Shown piece by piece: positions 47,865 to 59,807 of a stretch of DNA of 64,000 nt. Source of the DNA: Flaccisagitta enflata (lineage: Eukaryota; Chaetognatha; Sagittoidea; Aphragmophora). The notes beneath the pieces are model-generated. The model saw only the letters and a program-made list of their open reading frames with translations, did no database searches and was not told the origin of the DNA. Numbering within the stretch: position 1 is the stretch's first letter; each line of letters opens with the position of its first letter. The DNA is taken from NCBI GenBank assembly GCA_965153355.1, contig OZ231127.1, positions 13,640,001 through 13,704,000 of the forward strand. Direction: 5' to 3'. Both the position numbers and the translations under genes were made by a program.

Positions 47865-48380
47865 AAGAGACGAGGAGATCACGCCACAGCAATTGAGGAG
47901 ACGCTGAGATCACGCCACGGTGAATGAAGAGACGCTGAGATCACGCCACAGCAAATGGAGAGACGCTGCGCTGAGATAACGCCACAGCAAATAAAAAGAT
48001 GCTGGGATCATGCCACAGCGCATGAAGGGATGCTGCAATCACGCCACAGCGCATGAAGAGACGTTGTGATCACTCCAAGACAAATAAAGTAATGGTGAGA
48101 TCATGCCACAGCGAATGAAGAAATGGCAAGATCACGTCTTAGCGAGAGAGACGTGATATCAAAACAAATGAAGAGATGGTGAGATCACGCTACAGCGAAT
48201 GTCGAGTGGGTCATGACAAGCTGCAAAAATTGAGGTTACACTTAAATGAATATGGTGAGGTCACGCCATAGCAAATGGAAAGAAGTGGAGGTTATGCCAC
48301 ATTGAATGAGGAGGATGAGGTCTCAATATAACAATTAAAGAGAGGGTGATATTATGTCACACTAAATAAAGGGATTGCGA
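47865..48380. repeat. About 36-bp degenerate minisatellite
   Basis: Repeated GAGATCACGCCACAGCAAAT plus GAAGAGACGCT. Similarity decays towards the right end. Confidence 0.85.
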
Positions 48381-48580
48381 ATTATGGAAGTTGGGAAAAG
48401 AAAGTGTTTTGATTTTGTCTATAAATGCTTTTCTAAACACAGATTGCTTTCAATTTCTTCTGACCAATATTGTGACTATATTTAATCAAACGTGCAGCCA
48501 AAAAAAAGATCACTGTAGCATTCGCAATTTCGCTGTAGCGTGACTCTACCAAATAGAGATAGATGACGTCAATTTTCCCT

Positions 48581-48606
48581 TCTAAGCCTAAGCCTAAGCC
48601 TAAGCC
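48581..48606. repeat. Short (CCTAAG)n run
   Basis: Four tandem AAGCCT hexamers; on the other strand this is (TTAGGC)n. Confidence 0.9.
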
Positions 48607-48799
48607 ATATAGGATAGGCTGGATATAAGAAGGGTAAGTCGGGAACTCGCAGTACAAAAGCCTAAATCATTATGAAATGGGGTTTTCTCTTTTTCCGAGG
48701 GGAAAAGTAATATCGACTCATTCTTCGTAGAAAAGTGACATGAGGCTCTTTTTTTTTCATTACTTTTTCGAGTTCCCCTTCCCTTGCTAGACGTGGAAA

Positions 48800-49500
<701 letters not shown>

Positions 49501-49574
49501 AAAACTTTAAATTCACACTCGGTTTATGACTCAAGGCCTCTTGCATTACACGTTATAGACTCGAAAGTCCATGA

Positions 49575-49985
49575 TTGAAAAGTCGCAAAAGCGTTAGATG
49601 TTCAGCGGTACCCGTGCCCTACTGAAGTAGGCTGTGGTTGAAGTTGACGGGGGAGCAGGGCAGCGGCCCTGAAGGGGTCAATGACCTATGCTTTGACACA
49701 TATGGGGAGTTTTCTCCTTCTCCTCCTCCTCCATCTTCTCCGCACCCCCCTTCCCCCAGCCTCCAGGCCCATATCCCAACCTCCAGGCCCAGATCCCAGT
49801 CTTGAGGCCCAAATCCCTAGAGAGTGAAATCTGGGCCTTAAGACTGGGATTTGGGCCTGGAGGCTGGGATAGGGCCTCCAGGCTGAGATATGGGCCTGGA
49901 GGCTGGAGGAGGAGAAGGAGAAAACTCCCCATATGTGTGAAAGCATAGGTCATCGACCCCTTCGGGGCCGCTGCCCAAAAGGAAA
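49575..49985. mobile_element. Family B element, copy 4, reversed
   Basis: Reads GTCGCAAAAGCGTTAGATG, CAGCGGTACCCGTGCCC, GGGGGAGCAGGGCAGCGGCC, GACCTATGCTTTGACACATA, then CAGGCCCATATCCCAACCTC units with an inverted second half and a closing complement. Mirror image of the copy at 31739. Confidence 0.75.
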
Positions 49986-50072
49986 CCATCGCAGATGATT
50001 CCTCATTCTCTCTTACTCCCAATATCCGTGACATTCGACCGACCAAATTTCTCAAATAACCTCGTGTAACTA

Positions 50073-50310
50073 AGGGCGCGTTTCTAGTCACAGACAACCG
50101 TGTTTTCAAAGGGTCATTGGGTCGCTTGCTATGTTTGTTCGCTCGCACCGCTCACTCTGCTCACTTGCTCCAAAGCGCTTTGCTTTGCTGCGCTCTATTC
50201 AAGGGCTCACTCACTCACTCCCTTGTGGAACGGTTGAAATACCTAATTTGTGTTCAGGCCGTAAACGCGTTTAACGGGAAGGAACACATTTTTGGTCGTC
50301 GCTAGAAACA
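50073..50310. mobile_element. TTTCTAGTCA-ended repeat, copy 2
   Basis: GGGCGCGTTTCTAGTCACAG at the left and GTCGTCGCTAGAAAC at the right form a short imperfect inverted repeat. The middle has GCTCACTCACTC runs. Related to 18280-18545. Superfamily unclear. Confidence 0.6.
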
Positions 50311-50562
50311 TACCATAAATGTCCCACATGTCCCAAATGTGTCCGAGAGTGGAAAGATCATTGGCTACGACCGATTCTTCTTTTGGCAAATGAGATTATC
50401 ACAGATGGGGGAAGAGAATTTCGTTCCGAAACCAATTTTTCAAAGGTTCCGTCCGCGTCCGAACCGCGATTCCGCGATTCCGACGACCTTTCGCGGAAGA
50501 AATTAGATACCATTTGTCAAAGTCGTTGAACTTTGGGCGCGCCAACCGTCAGCGGTAAAAAG

Positions 50563-50672
<110 letters not shown>

Positions 50673-50741
50673 AAGTAGTAGTATTAAAATCACGGACGCC
50701 TTTTTCTGACGTCATTGCTGATGCTATTGCTGAATAGGATG

Positions 50742-51060
50742 GGCTCAATTTGGGCATTCCAAAAGAAATTCATGATTGAGCACTTTTCATGTTCTATTTA
50801 ACATAATTAGAGCCCGGTCTAATTGATTTGGACTTGATCTAGGCACTCCGTAATCAATGCTGTAGTTGTATAGAATTGATTACTGTGTTTATGAGAGAAA
50901 TTTCTTCCAAAGTAATTCTATACCACTACAGCATTGATCATGGAGTGCCTCGATCGAGTCCAAATCGAAAATCCATGTAAGTCGGGCTTTAATTATACAA
51001 ATGGAACATGAAAAGTGCTTGGAAATCATTTTTCTTTTGAATGCCCATATTGTGCCCACT
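50742..51060. mobile_element. Foldback element
   Basis: Arms of about 140 bp around a short centre: TTTGGGCATTCCAAAAGAAA against the complement in TTTCTTTTGAATGCCCATAT, and GGCACTCCGTAATCAATGC against GCATTGATCATGGAGTGCC. Non-coding. A TA duplication is possible but not certain. Confidence 0.75.
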
Positions 51061-51144
51061 ATAGTGCTGAAGTCAGAGTTGTAGCCGTCGGTAAAGCCCA
51101 CTTGATGTTGCTACCTTTCCTCTCCCCTTTCCTGCCACTGCACC

Positions 51145-51185
51145 TTCTTCCTCCTCCTCCTCCTCCTCCTCCTCCTCCTCCTTTC
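51145..51185. repeat. (CCT)n trinucleotide repeat
   Basis: About 13 CCT units in a pyrimidine-rich stretch; gives artificial poly-Pro and poly-Gly frames. Confidence 0.95.
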
Positions 51186-51414
51186 CTTTCTCCCCTGCTC
51201 TGGCCTCTGTCGGACCGCCACCTTGAATTTGTTCCGGAACTTGCCTGCCGAGATCTGTGTGGGAGGCGTCTTCTTGGCGCCTCTTTCATCGAAGCAACTG
51301 ACAGAGACATTCGGAGTTGCTAACTACATACTTATGAGATAAGTTTTCTTGGTTTGACTCGCCTAATGAAGCCTTCAACAAAGGGAAAACAACAACAACA
51401 GCAAGGTCGATGAC

Positions 51415-51500
51415 GCTGGTGTAGGTGATTAGCTCAGTGAAAGTTCGCCCATCTTCAGTCCTTCGTCCAGCATTTTCGTTAGGCTCTACGAATCTCCAGC

Positions 51501-51592
<92 letters not shown>

Positions 51593-51593
51593 C
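51415..51593 (+). mobile_element. Possible SINE-like sequence with (AAC)n tail
   Basis: GGTGATTAGCTCAGTGAAAG resembles a tRNA D-arm/A-box. It is followed about 60 bp later by about 95 bp of (AAC)n, the same tail type as the LINE ending at 4712. I cannot find a convincing B-box, so the tRNA-derived SINE call is tentative. The microsatellite itself (51499-51593) is certain; its Leu/Val frames are artefacts. Confidence 0.35.
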
Positions 51594-51641
51594 GCTGTTG
51601 CTGAAGACACAGACAAAGACACAGATGCTGAATTGCCGATA

Positions 51642-52204
51642 CAGTAAATCTCGTCTAGACTTGAGATAACGGGGGCAAGCATTGTAGATTAACAAATGAA
51701 GCCAGGGGATTGATATTTGGAACATAGACTAATAAAATGATGCTTTATTGCCCATGATAGTTGGTTGCCATGGAAACGCATTTCCATGTATTTACGCTAA
51801 AGTATCAATATTTTGAGAAATTTTTTGAGGGAACATTGCTTAAAATCAAATTTGCTACAACTTTCCCACAGTATGTTCTGTAAGAATGTCGCTCGTTTAG
51901 CGGTTGCTAGGGGTTGTCACACATGGATACGCTCCCTAGCAACGGCCAAACGAGCGATATTCTTACAGAACATACTGTGGGAAAGTTGTAGCAAATTTAA
52001 TTCTAAGCAATGTTCCCTCAAAAAATTTCTCAAAATATTGATATTTTAGCATAAATACATGGAAATGCGTTTCCATGGCAACCAAGTATCATGGGGAATA
52101 AATTATTTCTTTATTAATTTATATTCCAAATATCAGCCCTCTAGTTTCATTTGTTCTTCCGTAGTGCTTGCCCCCGTTATCTCAAGTCTAGACGAGATCT
52201 ACTG
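51642..52204. mobile_element. pogo-like MITE, copy 2
   Basis: 563 bp flanked by TA. Ends CAGTAAATCTCGTCTAGACT and complement GTCTAGACGAGATCTACTG. The same nested central hairpin as copy 1 (19363-19860): AGAATGTCGCTCGTTTAGC against GCCAAACGAGCGATATTCT. About 65 bp longer than copy 1. No transposase. Confidence 0.9.
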
Positions 52205-52411
52205 TATAAATGAATGAATAGCCGAGGGGCGATCTAGACGGAAGTCTGACATTTAAAATGCGGCAGAAACTGATTTACATGGGACGAGATTAAACAGATT
52301 TAACGTCGAAATCAAATAGTGGAAATAAACGACCGAGAAAATAAATTCAAAAGTTATATATAAACCTCAGCCCATCAAAAGAAAGAAAGAAAAACGTCAA
52401 TGTTTTCATTT

Positions 52412-52590
52412 TTAGTCGCGTGTACGCGACTCTACAACCTGCGTTGTCCATCGGTCGGTTGGATGGTCGGTCGGTCGGTCACATGTTACTTTTTTTTATG
52501 ATTTTATTTCTGACCTCACTGCTCCTGCCCAAATGGTCTAGCCCCTGCCCACCCGCATGCGACTTCGGTAGCTGTGTATCCGGCCTTGTT
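52412..52590 (-). mobile_element. HLE copy, GTCGCGTG subfamily
   Basis: TTAGTCGCGTGTACGCGACT hairpin, CTACAACCTGCGTTGTCC stub, CGGTCGGTCGG array, CTCACTGCTCCTGCCC, CCGCATGCGACTTCGG, CCGGCCTTGTT. Confidence 0.88.
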
Positions 52591-52709
52591 TTTCTTCATT
52601 CTTCCTGAAGGCAATTGTCAACGTTTATTCTTCATTTTTTCCAATGGCAAAACCAACACGGTTCATAACAATCCGTCTAAGGGCTGTAATTTAAATCATT
52701 TCCTAATTA

Positions 52710-52856
52710 ACAAGGCCGGATACACGGCAATCCAGTTGCGGACGGTTGGGCAGGAGCAGTTATGCGAAAACCGCTCGCAATCCAAAAATGTTACCGACCG
52801 ACCGACCGACCGACCGACCGACACGGCAAGGTGTAGAGTCGCGTGTCCGCGACTAA
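52710..52856 (+). mobile_element. HLE copy, GTTGCGGAC subfamily
   Basis: ACAAGGCCGGATACACGGC, half-site CAGTTGCGGACGGTTGGGC, CGCTCGCAATCCAAAAATGT box, (CCGA)n, GTCGCGTGTCCGCGACTAAAA. 147 bp. Confidence 0.88.
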
Positions 52857-53227
52857 AAATAACTGCTTTGTATATTTTGAAACGCGCATCATTTTGTTGG
52901 CGCAAACTCATTAATCATTCAATATATCCCCAATATTGATATCAATAATTGCAATGGTAATGAATTGAGATTGTGTACAAGTTTATTAAGACGTTTACAT
53001 CAACTTAATGTTTTTCTGACAAGTCATAAAATTCAAAACAAAACAGAAATTTGATCACGAAACTGCAGATGTTAATAGATTCCATCGCTCTGACATTGAA
53101 TCAAATATGCCATATTTTCATAACCACGGTTGGAACAAAGAATGCCATGAAGTTATTGACATATTTTTTCTCATGAATGCAATTAAATAAGAACAACCTT
53201 ACGCGTAGCCTCAGCGCGACTTCTTTT

Positions 53228-53372
53228 TTAGTCGCGGACACGCGACTCTACAACCCGCTTTGTCCGTCGGTCGGTCCGTCCATCCGTCAAATTTTTAAAT
53301 CCCGAGCAGTATTCGCATTACTGCTCCTGCCCAACCGTCCGCGACTGGATTGCCGTGTATCCGGCCTGGTTT
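53228..53372 (-). mobile_element. HLE copy, GTCGCGGAC subfamily
   Basis: TTAGTCGCGGACACGCGACT hairpin, CTACAACCCGCTTTGTCC, short CGGTCGGTCC array, CATTACTGCTCCTGCCC, CCGTCCGCGACTGGATTGCC, CCGGCCTGGTT end. 52857-53227 before it is unassigned. Confidence 0.88.
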
Positions 53373-53439
53373 TCCTCATTTCCGTTTCGAAGGAACAAAG
53401 TTTGAAAGTTTTGTCGGGCTCCAAAACCGGCTGTCAGTC

Positions 53440-53651
<212 letters not shown>

Positions 53652-53799
53652 CTTTCGCCGTCGCTCCATATTAGTTTTTTTTTCCCAAGACTTTTCATTC
53701 TTCATATTCATTCTTTTTCACTTTCTTCATCGTATAGCTTCAGCCCACACGTTTTCGCGGTTTTTTAAACAAACATTCAGTCAACACTGGTGAGAGTAG

Positions 53800-54010
53800 A
53801 GCAAGGAGAAAGAGAAAAAGTGAGAGATCCTGAGAGAGACAGTCCGACAGACAGCGATATAGGCCGGAAGAGACAGTCAGACAGAAAAAGATATAGACCT
53901 TATGACAGACAGACAAACAAATCGATAGAGACACAGGCAGTGAACCAGACAGAGACCGAGACAGACGGAAAAACATGCAGACAGAGTGACAGACAGACAG
54001 ATCAGCACAC
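53800..54010. repeat. Degenerate GACAGACA repeat
   Basis: AGACAGACA-type tetranucleotide repeats, heavily interrupted. 54011-55140 after it has short open frames on both strands without recognisable domains; I do not call a gene. A run of four ATTTGCAT-containing units lies at 54777-54804. Confidence 0.8.
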
Positions 54011-55141
54011 GATCTAAAGGTGATCGACAGACAAAAAAAATAAAAGTGGCAGAAAAACAGACAGAAGTGTACTCCAACAGACAATGGAAAAGTCACGGGA
54101 AATAATGAATAAGAGTGCGATTGAGGCCTGATGGGGAAGGGTAAAAGCTAAGGGAGTGTGGATGGTTATACTGCGAATGAGATTTTAAAGAAACAAAGTG
54201 AGATTGGTAGAATAAGTTCATAGTTGGGGATGGAAGGGCAAGAGTAAGTGTATTGTAAAAACTGTAGGCAGACATACAGATTATGGAGGCGAGGAGCGCC
54301 ACTCCTCGTAATGACAGAAAGTCCGTCAGTAAATCTTCGCAGAGAAAAAGTTGGAGGGGAAAGATGAAAATATTGGAAAGGATGAAGGAAGTGGTAAGTA
54401 CGCAGATGCCTCTGGAAAGGGAGTAGGCAGTAAAAGAAAAGTTAGGGAAGCCAGAAGTGATGAAGAAGAACATTTAAAGTTGAAAAGTTGTGAGTGTGAT
54501 AGCAATGGAAGCAATATCAGTATCAATAACGTGATTTGCATAATGTGGTTTTCAGATTTTTTTCTTTAAGATGACAGACAATTAAGTTACACTCAAGTGG
54601 TATTGAGGAAAAGTATAAAAAAATATACTGTTTTAGTAATATCTGTAGATACACTTGACACTTTTTATGTGAAAAAAAATCAGGTAAGTTTTATACATGG
54701 TGAAGTCTCAAAAGAGATAGTTACAATTTGTACTATAATCAATAAAAAAATCCCGCAAAACACGAAATCTTATTGGATTTGCATTTGCATTTGCATTTGC
54801 ATATGTGATTGCATGAAATCTTGCTGGAACTGCAAGGTAGTGGCGGGATTACCTTATGCAGCTAAGCTGTGAAGCTATACTTGACGGTGTTAAGTTTGAG
54901 GAATGGTAGCTCCAAAGCTGAAGTAAGTACTAGTCGAATTGATACAGGGAAATATGTTTATGTTGTGTTATCGTTGATAATGCGGGAATCTTCTTGTAGG
55001 AATTTTGGGCTCCTCGGAAGGTTTGAACAATCTGTATGTCTGACTGTAGGGTGAGGCTAAGTGCTAGGAGAGAAGGAAAAGGAATGAGGAGCGAATGGAG
55101 GAGAGAATAAGAAAGATTACAAGAAAACAATTGAGATTAAG

Positions 55142-55575
55142 GGGTGGAGGGTAGGGCAAGGATAGAGACCTAAACATTAGAATTAGGTGGATACTGAGGG
55201 GGAAGGGCAAGGAAGGAAGCGAAATAAAACCAAAAGGCAAAGGTGAATGCTGAGAGGGAAGGGCAAGGAAAGAAGCGAAATTGAGGGGAAGGGCAATGGT
55301 GATTACTGAGAGGGTAGGGCAAGGAAAGAAGCGAAATTGAGGGGAAGGGCCATGGTGGATACTGAGAGGGTAGGGCAAGGAAAGAAGCGAAATTGAGGGG
55401 AAGGGCCATGGTGAAAACTGAGAGGGTAGGGCAAGGAAAGAAGCAAAATTAAGGGGAAGGGCCATGGTGAAAACTGAGAGGGTAGGGCAAGGATAGAAGC
55501 GAAATTGAGGGGAAGGGCCATGGTGAGAACTGAGAGGGTAGGGCAAGGAAAGAAGCGAAATTGAGGGGAAAACGA
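55142..55575. repeat. 56-bp minisatellite
   Basis: About 7 copies of GAGAGGGTAGGGCAAGGAAA plus GAAGCGAAATTGAGGGGAAG plus GGCCATGGTGAAAACT. Minus-strand frames of up to 160 codons (Pro/Ser/Leu repeats) are repeat-derived. Confidence 0.93.
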
Positions 55576-55647
55576 GAAATTTGATTTTTGTAATTAGACA
55601 AACAGAAATCCTCTAGCTTGTTTACTCGTTGAAAGCAAGCATATGAG

Positions 55648-55649
55648 AG

Positions 55650-55730
<81 letters not shown>
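55648..55730. repeat. (AG)n microsatellite
   Basis: About 80 bp of AG. 55731-56098 after it is unassigned; a 34-bp poly-T follows at 56099-56132. Confidence 0.96.
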
Positions 55731-55735
<5 letters not shown>

Positions 55736-56097
55736 ATTGCTAGTTCGTTTTGCCATTAGATCATCACCCTCTCTCTAAACTTATAAAATGTGAAACTGTT
55801 TTTTGTGGAAACATCAAAATAAATCTCTGATTTAAGTTTGATTCTCATAGACAAAAAAAATAACCACGGTCATACCCACATCTTTTTTTGAAAAAGAGGG
55901 GAGGCGCTAAATGTAGGGGTAGGGGGTGGGGAAGAAATAGTTATAAAATTCACGATCCATTTAGCCTTTTATTGTGAAACCCCTTTAATTGCTCGCCCTT
56001 TAGAGAATGCTCAGAGTGGCACTAATCACTAACATGAGCTTCAAAATCTAGCTTGACTGGTGTTGTGCAATTGTGGATTCTAAAAATCTGCCTCCGA

Positions 56098-56132
<35 letters not shown>

Positions 56133-56182
56133 CAGCATGAGATTTTACATCAATAATGCAGCTGGCTTTTTACAATCCTACT

Positions 56183-56358
56183 TGTCGTGGACACGCAACT
56201 CTAAACGCCACTGCATCAGTCGATGCGTCCGACCCTCTCGGTCTTTCCCTCTGTCCCTCCATTGGTCTGTCGGTAGCAATGTTCGATTGTAAGCGGTCTT
56301 TGCTTTACTGCCCCTACCCAACCGTCGTCGACTGGGGAGGCCGTGTATTCGGCCTTGT
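56183..56358 (-). mobile_element. HLE copy, GT(C/T)G(T/C)GGAC subfamily
   Basis: TTGTCGTGGACACGCAACTC hairpin with mismatches, CTCTCGGTCTTTCC array, TTACTGCCCCTACCC, CCGTCGTCGACTGGGGAGGC and GTATTCGGCCTTGTT. 56359-56713 is unassigned. Confidence 0.7.
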
Positions 56359-56713
56359 TTTAATATTTTGATGATTTAATGTTTTTATTATTCCTTACAC
56401 GATTTGAATCGATTACCGATAATTCAACACGGTTGTAAAATTTGAAATTCAATTACGTAAAAGCTTTTGAGGAATCAGAGCTAAAACATTCATTAGATCA
56501 ACGTCGCCAAAGCATTAAGCAGTGTTTATAAGTCGAGAGAGGAATTAAATGTGGATCATTAATTCATTATCGCTATTTTAAAGCAATGAAAATCCATTTA
56601 AGAATTATAAATTTATATGAAATAAGCAAGGCCGCATATGAGAATCAAACATTACTATTTTATTTTTGAGGAAAAGAACACTAACTGCAATACCGAAAGG
56701 AATATCCAGATTT

Positions 56714-57553
56714 TTAGTCGCGTGCTACGCGACTCTATAAGCCACTTTTCGGTCCGTCTGTCCGTCCGTCCGTCTGTCACAAAGTCATCTGTTGTGTGTT
56801 TCGAATGTTGTGTTTTTGAACTTTTTGAGCATACAGTACGCTGAGGAGAATACACTTTTTTTTATGCAGGGACCCAGAGGAGGGCCAAGATCTTTTTATT
56901 TTGATGTAACTAATGTATTCTAAAAATTTCAGGACCATAGCCATTCTTGAACCTTCATCATATTGCACCTGAAAGATGGTTCATCGTGAAGGGGGCCAAA
57001 ATTTCAAAATCATTTTTCCTCAAATCTGACGCCAGATTCAGATTCCTTGTAAAAAATTATGTCCGATACTACATTTTCTTTTTTTTTTAATTTTGTTTTT
57101 AAGCTGAAAAAAATGCAGAAAACCTTTAAACAAACCTTGTCTTAAAAAACCCTTATTTTTGGAGGTTTTTTGCATTTTTTCAGCTTAAAAACGTTTAAAA
57201 AAGTTTTGAAAAAAGAAAATATAGTATCTGACATAAATTTTTACAAGGAATCTGAATCTGGCATCAGATATGAGGAAAAATGATTTTGAAATTTTGGCCC
57301 CCTTCACGATGAACCATTTTTCAGGTGCAATATGATGAAGGTTTGAGAATGGCTATGGTCCTGAAATTTTTAGAATACATCAGTTACATCAAAATAAAAA
57401 GATCTGGGCCCTCCTCTGGGTCCCTGCATGAAAAAAAATGTATTCTCCTCAGCGTACAGCCATACAGCTTCTGCCCAGATGACCCAATGACCTTCTCCAG
57501 CACTGCTCCTGCCCACCCGCACGCGACTAGGTTAACCGTGTATCCGGCCTTGT
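56714..57553 (-). mobile_element. HLE copy split by a foldback element
   Basis: The hairpin end GTCGCGTGCTACGCGACTCT with CGGTCCGTCTGTCC array lies at 56714-56780. The other end, CAGCACTGCTCCTGCCC, CCGCACGCGACTAGG and CCGGCCTTGTT, lies at 57495-57553. The 0.6-kb between them is mostly the inserted palindrome listed next. Confidence 0.8.
56839..57454. mobile_element. 616-bp foldback element with TA flanks
   Basis: Arms of nearly 300 bp: CGCTGAGGAGAATACA at the left and TGTATTCTCCTCAGCG at the right, continuing through GGGACCCAGAGGAGGGCC and ATTTTGGCCCCCTTCACGAT on complementary strands. Flanked by TA. The centre is A/T-rich near 57140. Non-coding; the short open frames of both arms are mirror images. 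Confidence 0.88.
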
Positions 57554-57904
57554 TTTCGAAAAAGAATGGAACATGGAAACACTAAAATTCGTAATCGTCG
57601 ACTTCCTCGTGTAGAAGAGTGCGGCTAAAAAGGCGGACGTCAAGATTTTGTAATCCTGATGTCAATTAACCGCGTCACAAATTGACAGTTTAAGCCAATC
57701 AGTTACCGCGTATACCGTGTCAGTCTTGATGATATTCATACTCATACGGCATAGTTCCTCGTATCGCTATAACATTGAGAGAAGGTTTGTCTGTGCGACG
57801 GTTTGGTTTCTCGTTGCGTGTACATTCAAAGATTCAAAACAACTACTACGAATGGCAACAAGACATAATCGTAATTGAAAAAGAAAATATGTCTGAAAGC
57901 CACC

Positions 57905-57978
57905 AGGCCACATAGTCGCTTTATAAAGCGTCAGATGGTCTGGGGTACCCGTTGCCCTTCATTGAGAGTTAGTGAGAA
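57905..57978. mobile_element. Family B end fragment
   Basis: TAGTCGCTTTATAAAGCGTC (hairpin CGCTTT/AAAGCG), AGATGGTCTGGGGTACCCG, TTGCCCTTCATTGAG. Truncated, and followed directly by an HLE. 57554-57904 before it is unassigned. Confidence 0.55.
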
Positions 57979-57984
57979 TATGAA

Positions 57985-58304
57985 AACAAGGCCAAGTATG
58001 CCAGCGACGGCGTCCTCTTTAAATGAACGTTTTTTATGAATGAATGTTTTTTTATAAATGAATGTTTTCTTTATGAATGAATGTCTTATGAATGAATGTC
58101 ATTCAACGATGAATAAATGATTTAATGAATGAATTGCTAAATGTATGCTTCTTTTACTGGGCTAGGACCAATTTTCTGTTGAAAAGAAAAAACGCATGAT
58201 TTTGATGTTTTTAATGGATGCGTTACCGACCAACCGACCGACCAACCAACCAATCAACCGACTAATGGACAGAGCCTATAATAGAGACGCCAGGACGCAT
58301 CTAA
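57985..58304 (+). mobile_element. HLE copy, GGCGTCC subfamily
   Basis: AACAAGGCCAAGTATGCCAG, half-site CGACGGCGTCC, an ATGAATGAATGTTTTTTAT array (58030-58140), an ACCGACCAACC array and a GAGACGCCAGGACGCATCTAAAA end. The half-site GGCGTCC is the complement of GGACGCC-like sequence in the hairpin. Confidence 0.75.
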
Positions 58305-58390
58305 AATGGGTTAATGACTTTGATGGCGCCAATGAACTAAACTTTGACGGGTGGGAATTTGGGAATTATGAGGAAATTTGACCGCAACAT

Positions 58391-58460
58391 TGCGTCAAAA
58401 ATGCGTCAAAATTGCGTCAAAATTGCGTCAAAATTGCGTCAAAATTGCGTCAAAATTGCA
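58391..58460. repeat. 11-bp repeat, AATTGCGTCAA
   Basis: About six copies of GCGTCAAAATT. 58461-59085 after it has no recognisable gene. Confidence 0.9.
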
Positions 58461-59086
58461 ACTCCTGACTATGCTCCACTAGGCTTCTATTGTTGGTCTC
58501 GGAATCGCGGCCCAGTAAAAGGTGTTAACCGTCTGTCAGTCCATACGCCACATCTTTGAGTTATTCAGCGGTACATCCTTTACCACAATCGTCCCCCTGC
58601 TGGCCGCTGCCAATAAGCGGTGAGCACTTAGTCCACAGCTCGCCCAAACGCGCAAACGCGCTTTTATCCTTCGCGCGGCTCAACTTTGAATTTCTTCTTT
58701 CCTCATTTTTCTATCCTTTTTTTTTCTCTTTTCATTCAGAAAAAAAAACGAGAAAAAAATTCGGAATTTGAAAGAATGTTTTTTTTTCGGTTGTCAGCTT
58801 GGGTATGAATTAAGATGAGATGGATTATTATTCCCGCTGATGACTGAGAACTGAGAAGACAGACACCAAAATTCAAAGAAGAATTTAAAGGTATACAATT
58901 TTAAAAGAAAGGACGGAACCAAACAAAAAGAAAAAGAAAAAGAAAGAAGAAATAGAAGAAAACGAAATTAATGCGAGATCACGATTTATGAACCAAAATC
59001 CCAAATCAGAACATTCATTCTTTAATCATAACATAAAAAAAAGCCAAAGTTACAGTTTATTCCTCAAACATTTTCATGGAGTGAGA

Positions 59087-59160
59087 GTGAAAGACAGACA
59101 GACAGACATACAGAAAGACAGGCAAAGCAAGCGACAGACAGACCGACAGACAGGCATACC
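59087..59160. repeat. Degenerate GACAGACA repeat
   Basis: AGACAGACAGACA tetranucleotides with interruptions; a short (AC)n at 59250-59266. 59161-59604 contains no recognisable gene. Confidence 0.75.
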
Positions 59161-59604
59161 GTGGGACACTGACCGATTACCACAAACAGTGAATCAAAGA
59201 AGACGGATCGAGGCCAGGACTGTCACAGAAATATGCACACACGCATACAAGCACACACACACACACACGCATACAAGTACAAACTGACTAACAGTTTAAG
59301 TACAGATAATAGGAATGCAAGAGATAGGCAAAACGGAATTAAAGGCGGATCAAGCGTGCCAAAATAGAAAACAATAAACAACAATAAAATGTGCGTCCGT
59401 CTCCCATTCCCATGCAGCCCGATGAGCGGAACATCGCAAAAACAAAGACAAACAACAATAACAACCAAGAAAAAGCGATATTCTTCGTCGCCAGCCAAAC
59501 CCTAAATCTTCGAGCGAAAGAGAGAAACAAAGACGTTAAAATCAGAAACGGAAAAACCCAAAAAACAAACCAACGCGACGCCATCGAGAAGCGAAAAGAA
59601 AATT

Positions 59605-59807
59605 AACAAGGCCGGATACACGGCTACCGAGGTCGCGTGCGGGTGGGCAGGGGTCATATTTGAGGTCACTAGACCAGCAGCAGCAGCAGTGGGGTCAAAG
59701 AAATAAAATCATAAAAAAAGTAAAACGTGACTGACCGACCAACCGACCAACCAACCGACCGACCGACCGACGGACAAAGCGGGTTGTAGAGTCGCGTGCA
59801 CGCGACT
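59605..59807 (+). mobile_element. HLE copy with adjacent empty site
   Basis: AACAAGGCCGGATACACGGC start, half-site GTCGCGTGCGGGTGGGC, CCGACC array, GGTTGTAGAGTCGCGTGCACGCGACT end. The left flank GCGAAAAGAAAATT and right flank AAAAACAAAGGGAATAG together reproduce the uninterrupted unit at 59828-59860, allowing one substitution. The element is therefore bounded to within a few A residues and made no target duplication. 59808-60170 holds A-rich sequence without a gene. Confidence 0.93.

Noticed and set aside
54093-54900. Opposed open frames (126 codons minus, 72 and 91 plus)
   Set aside because: No recognisable domain, no splice-supported extension, and interrupted by short repeats. Possible remnant of something, but unsupported.
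55064-55546. Pro/Ser-rich 160-codon frame on the minus strand
   Set aside because: A 56-bp minisatellite; adjacent frames are open as well.
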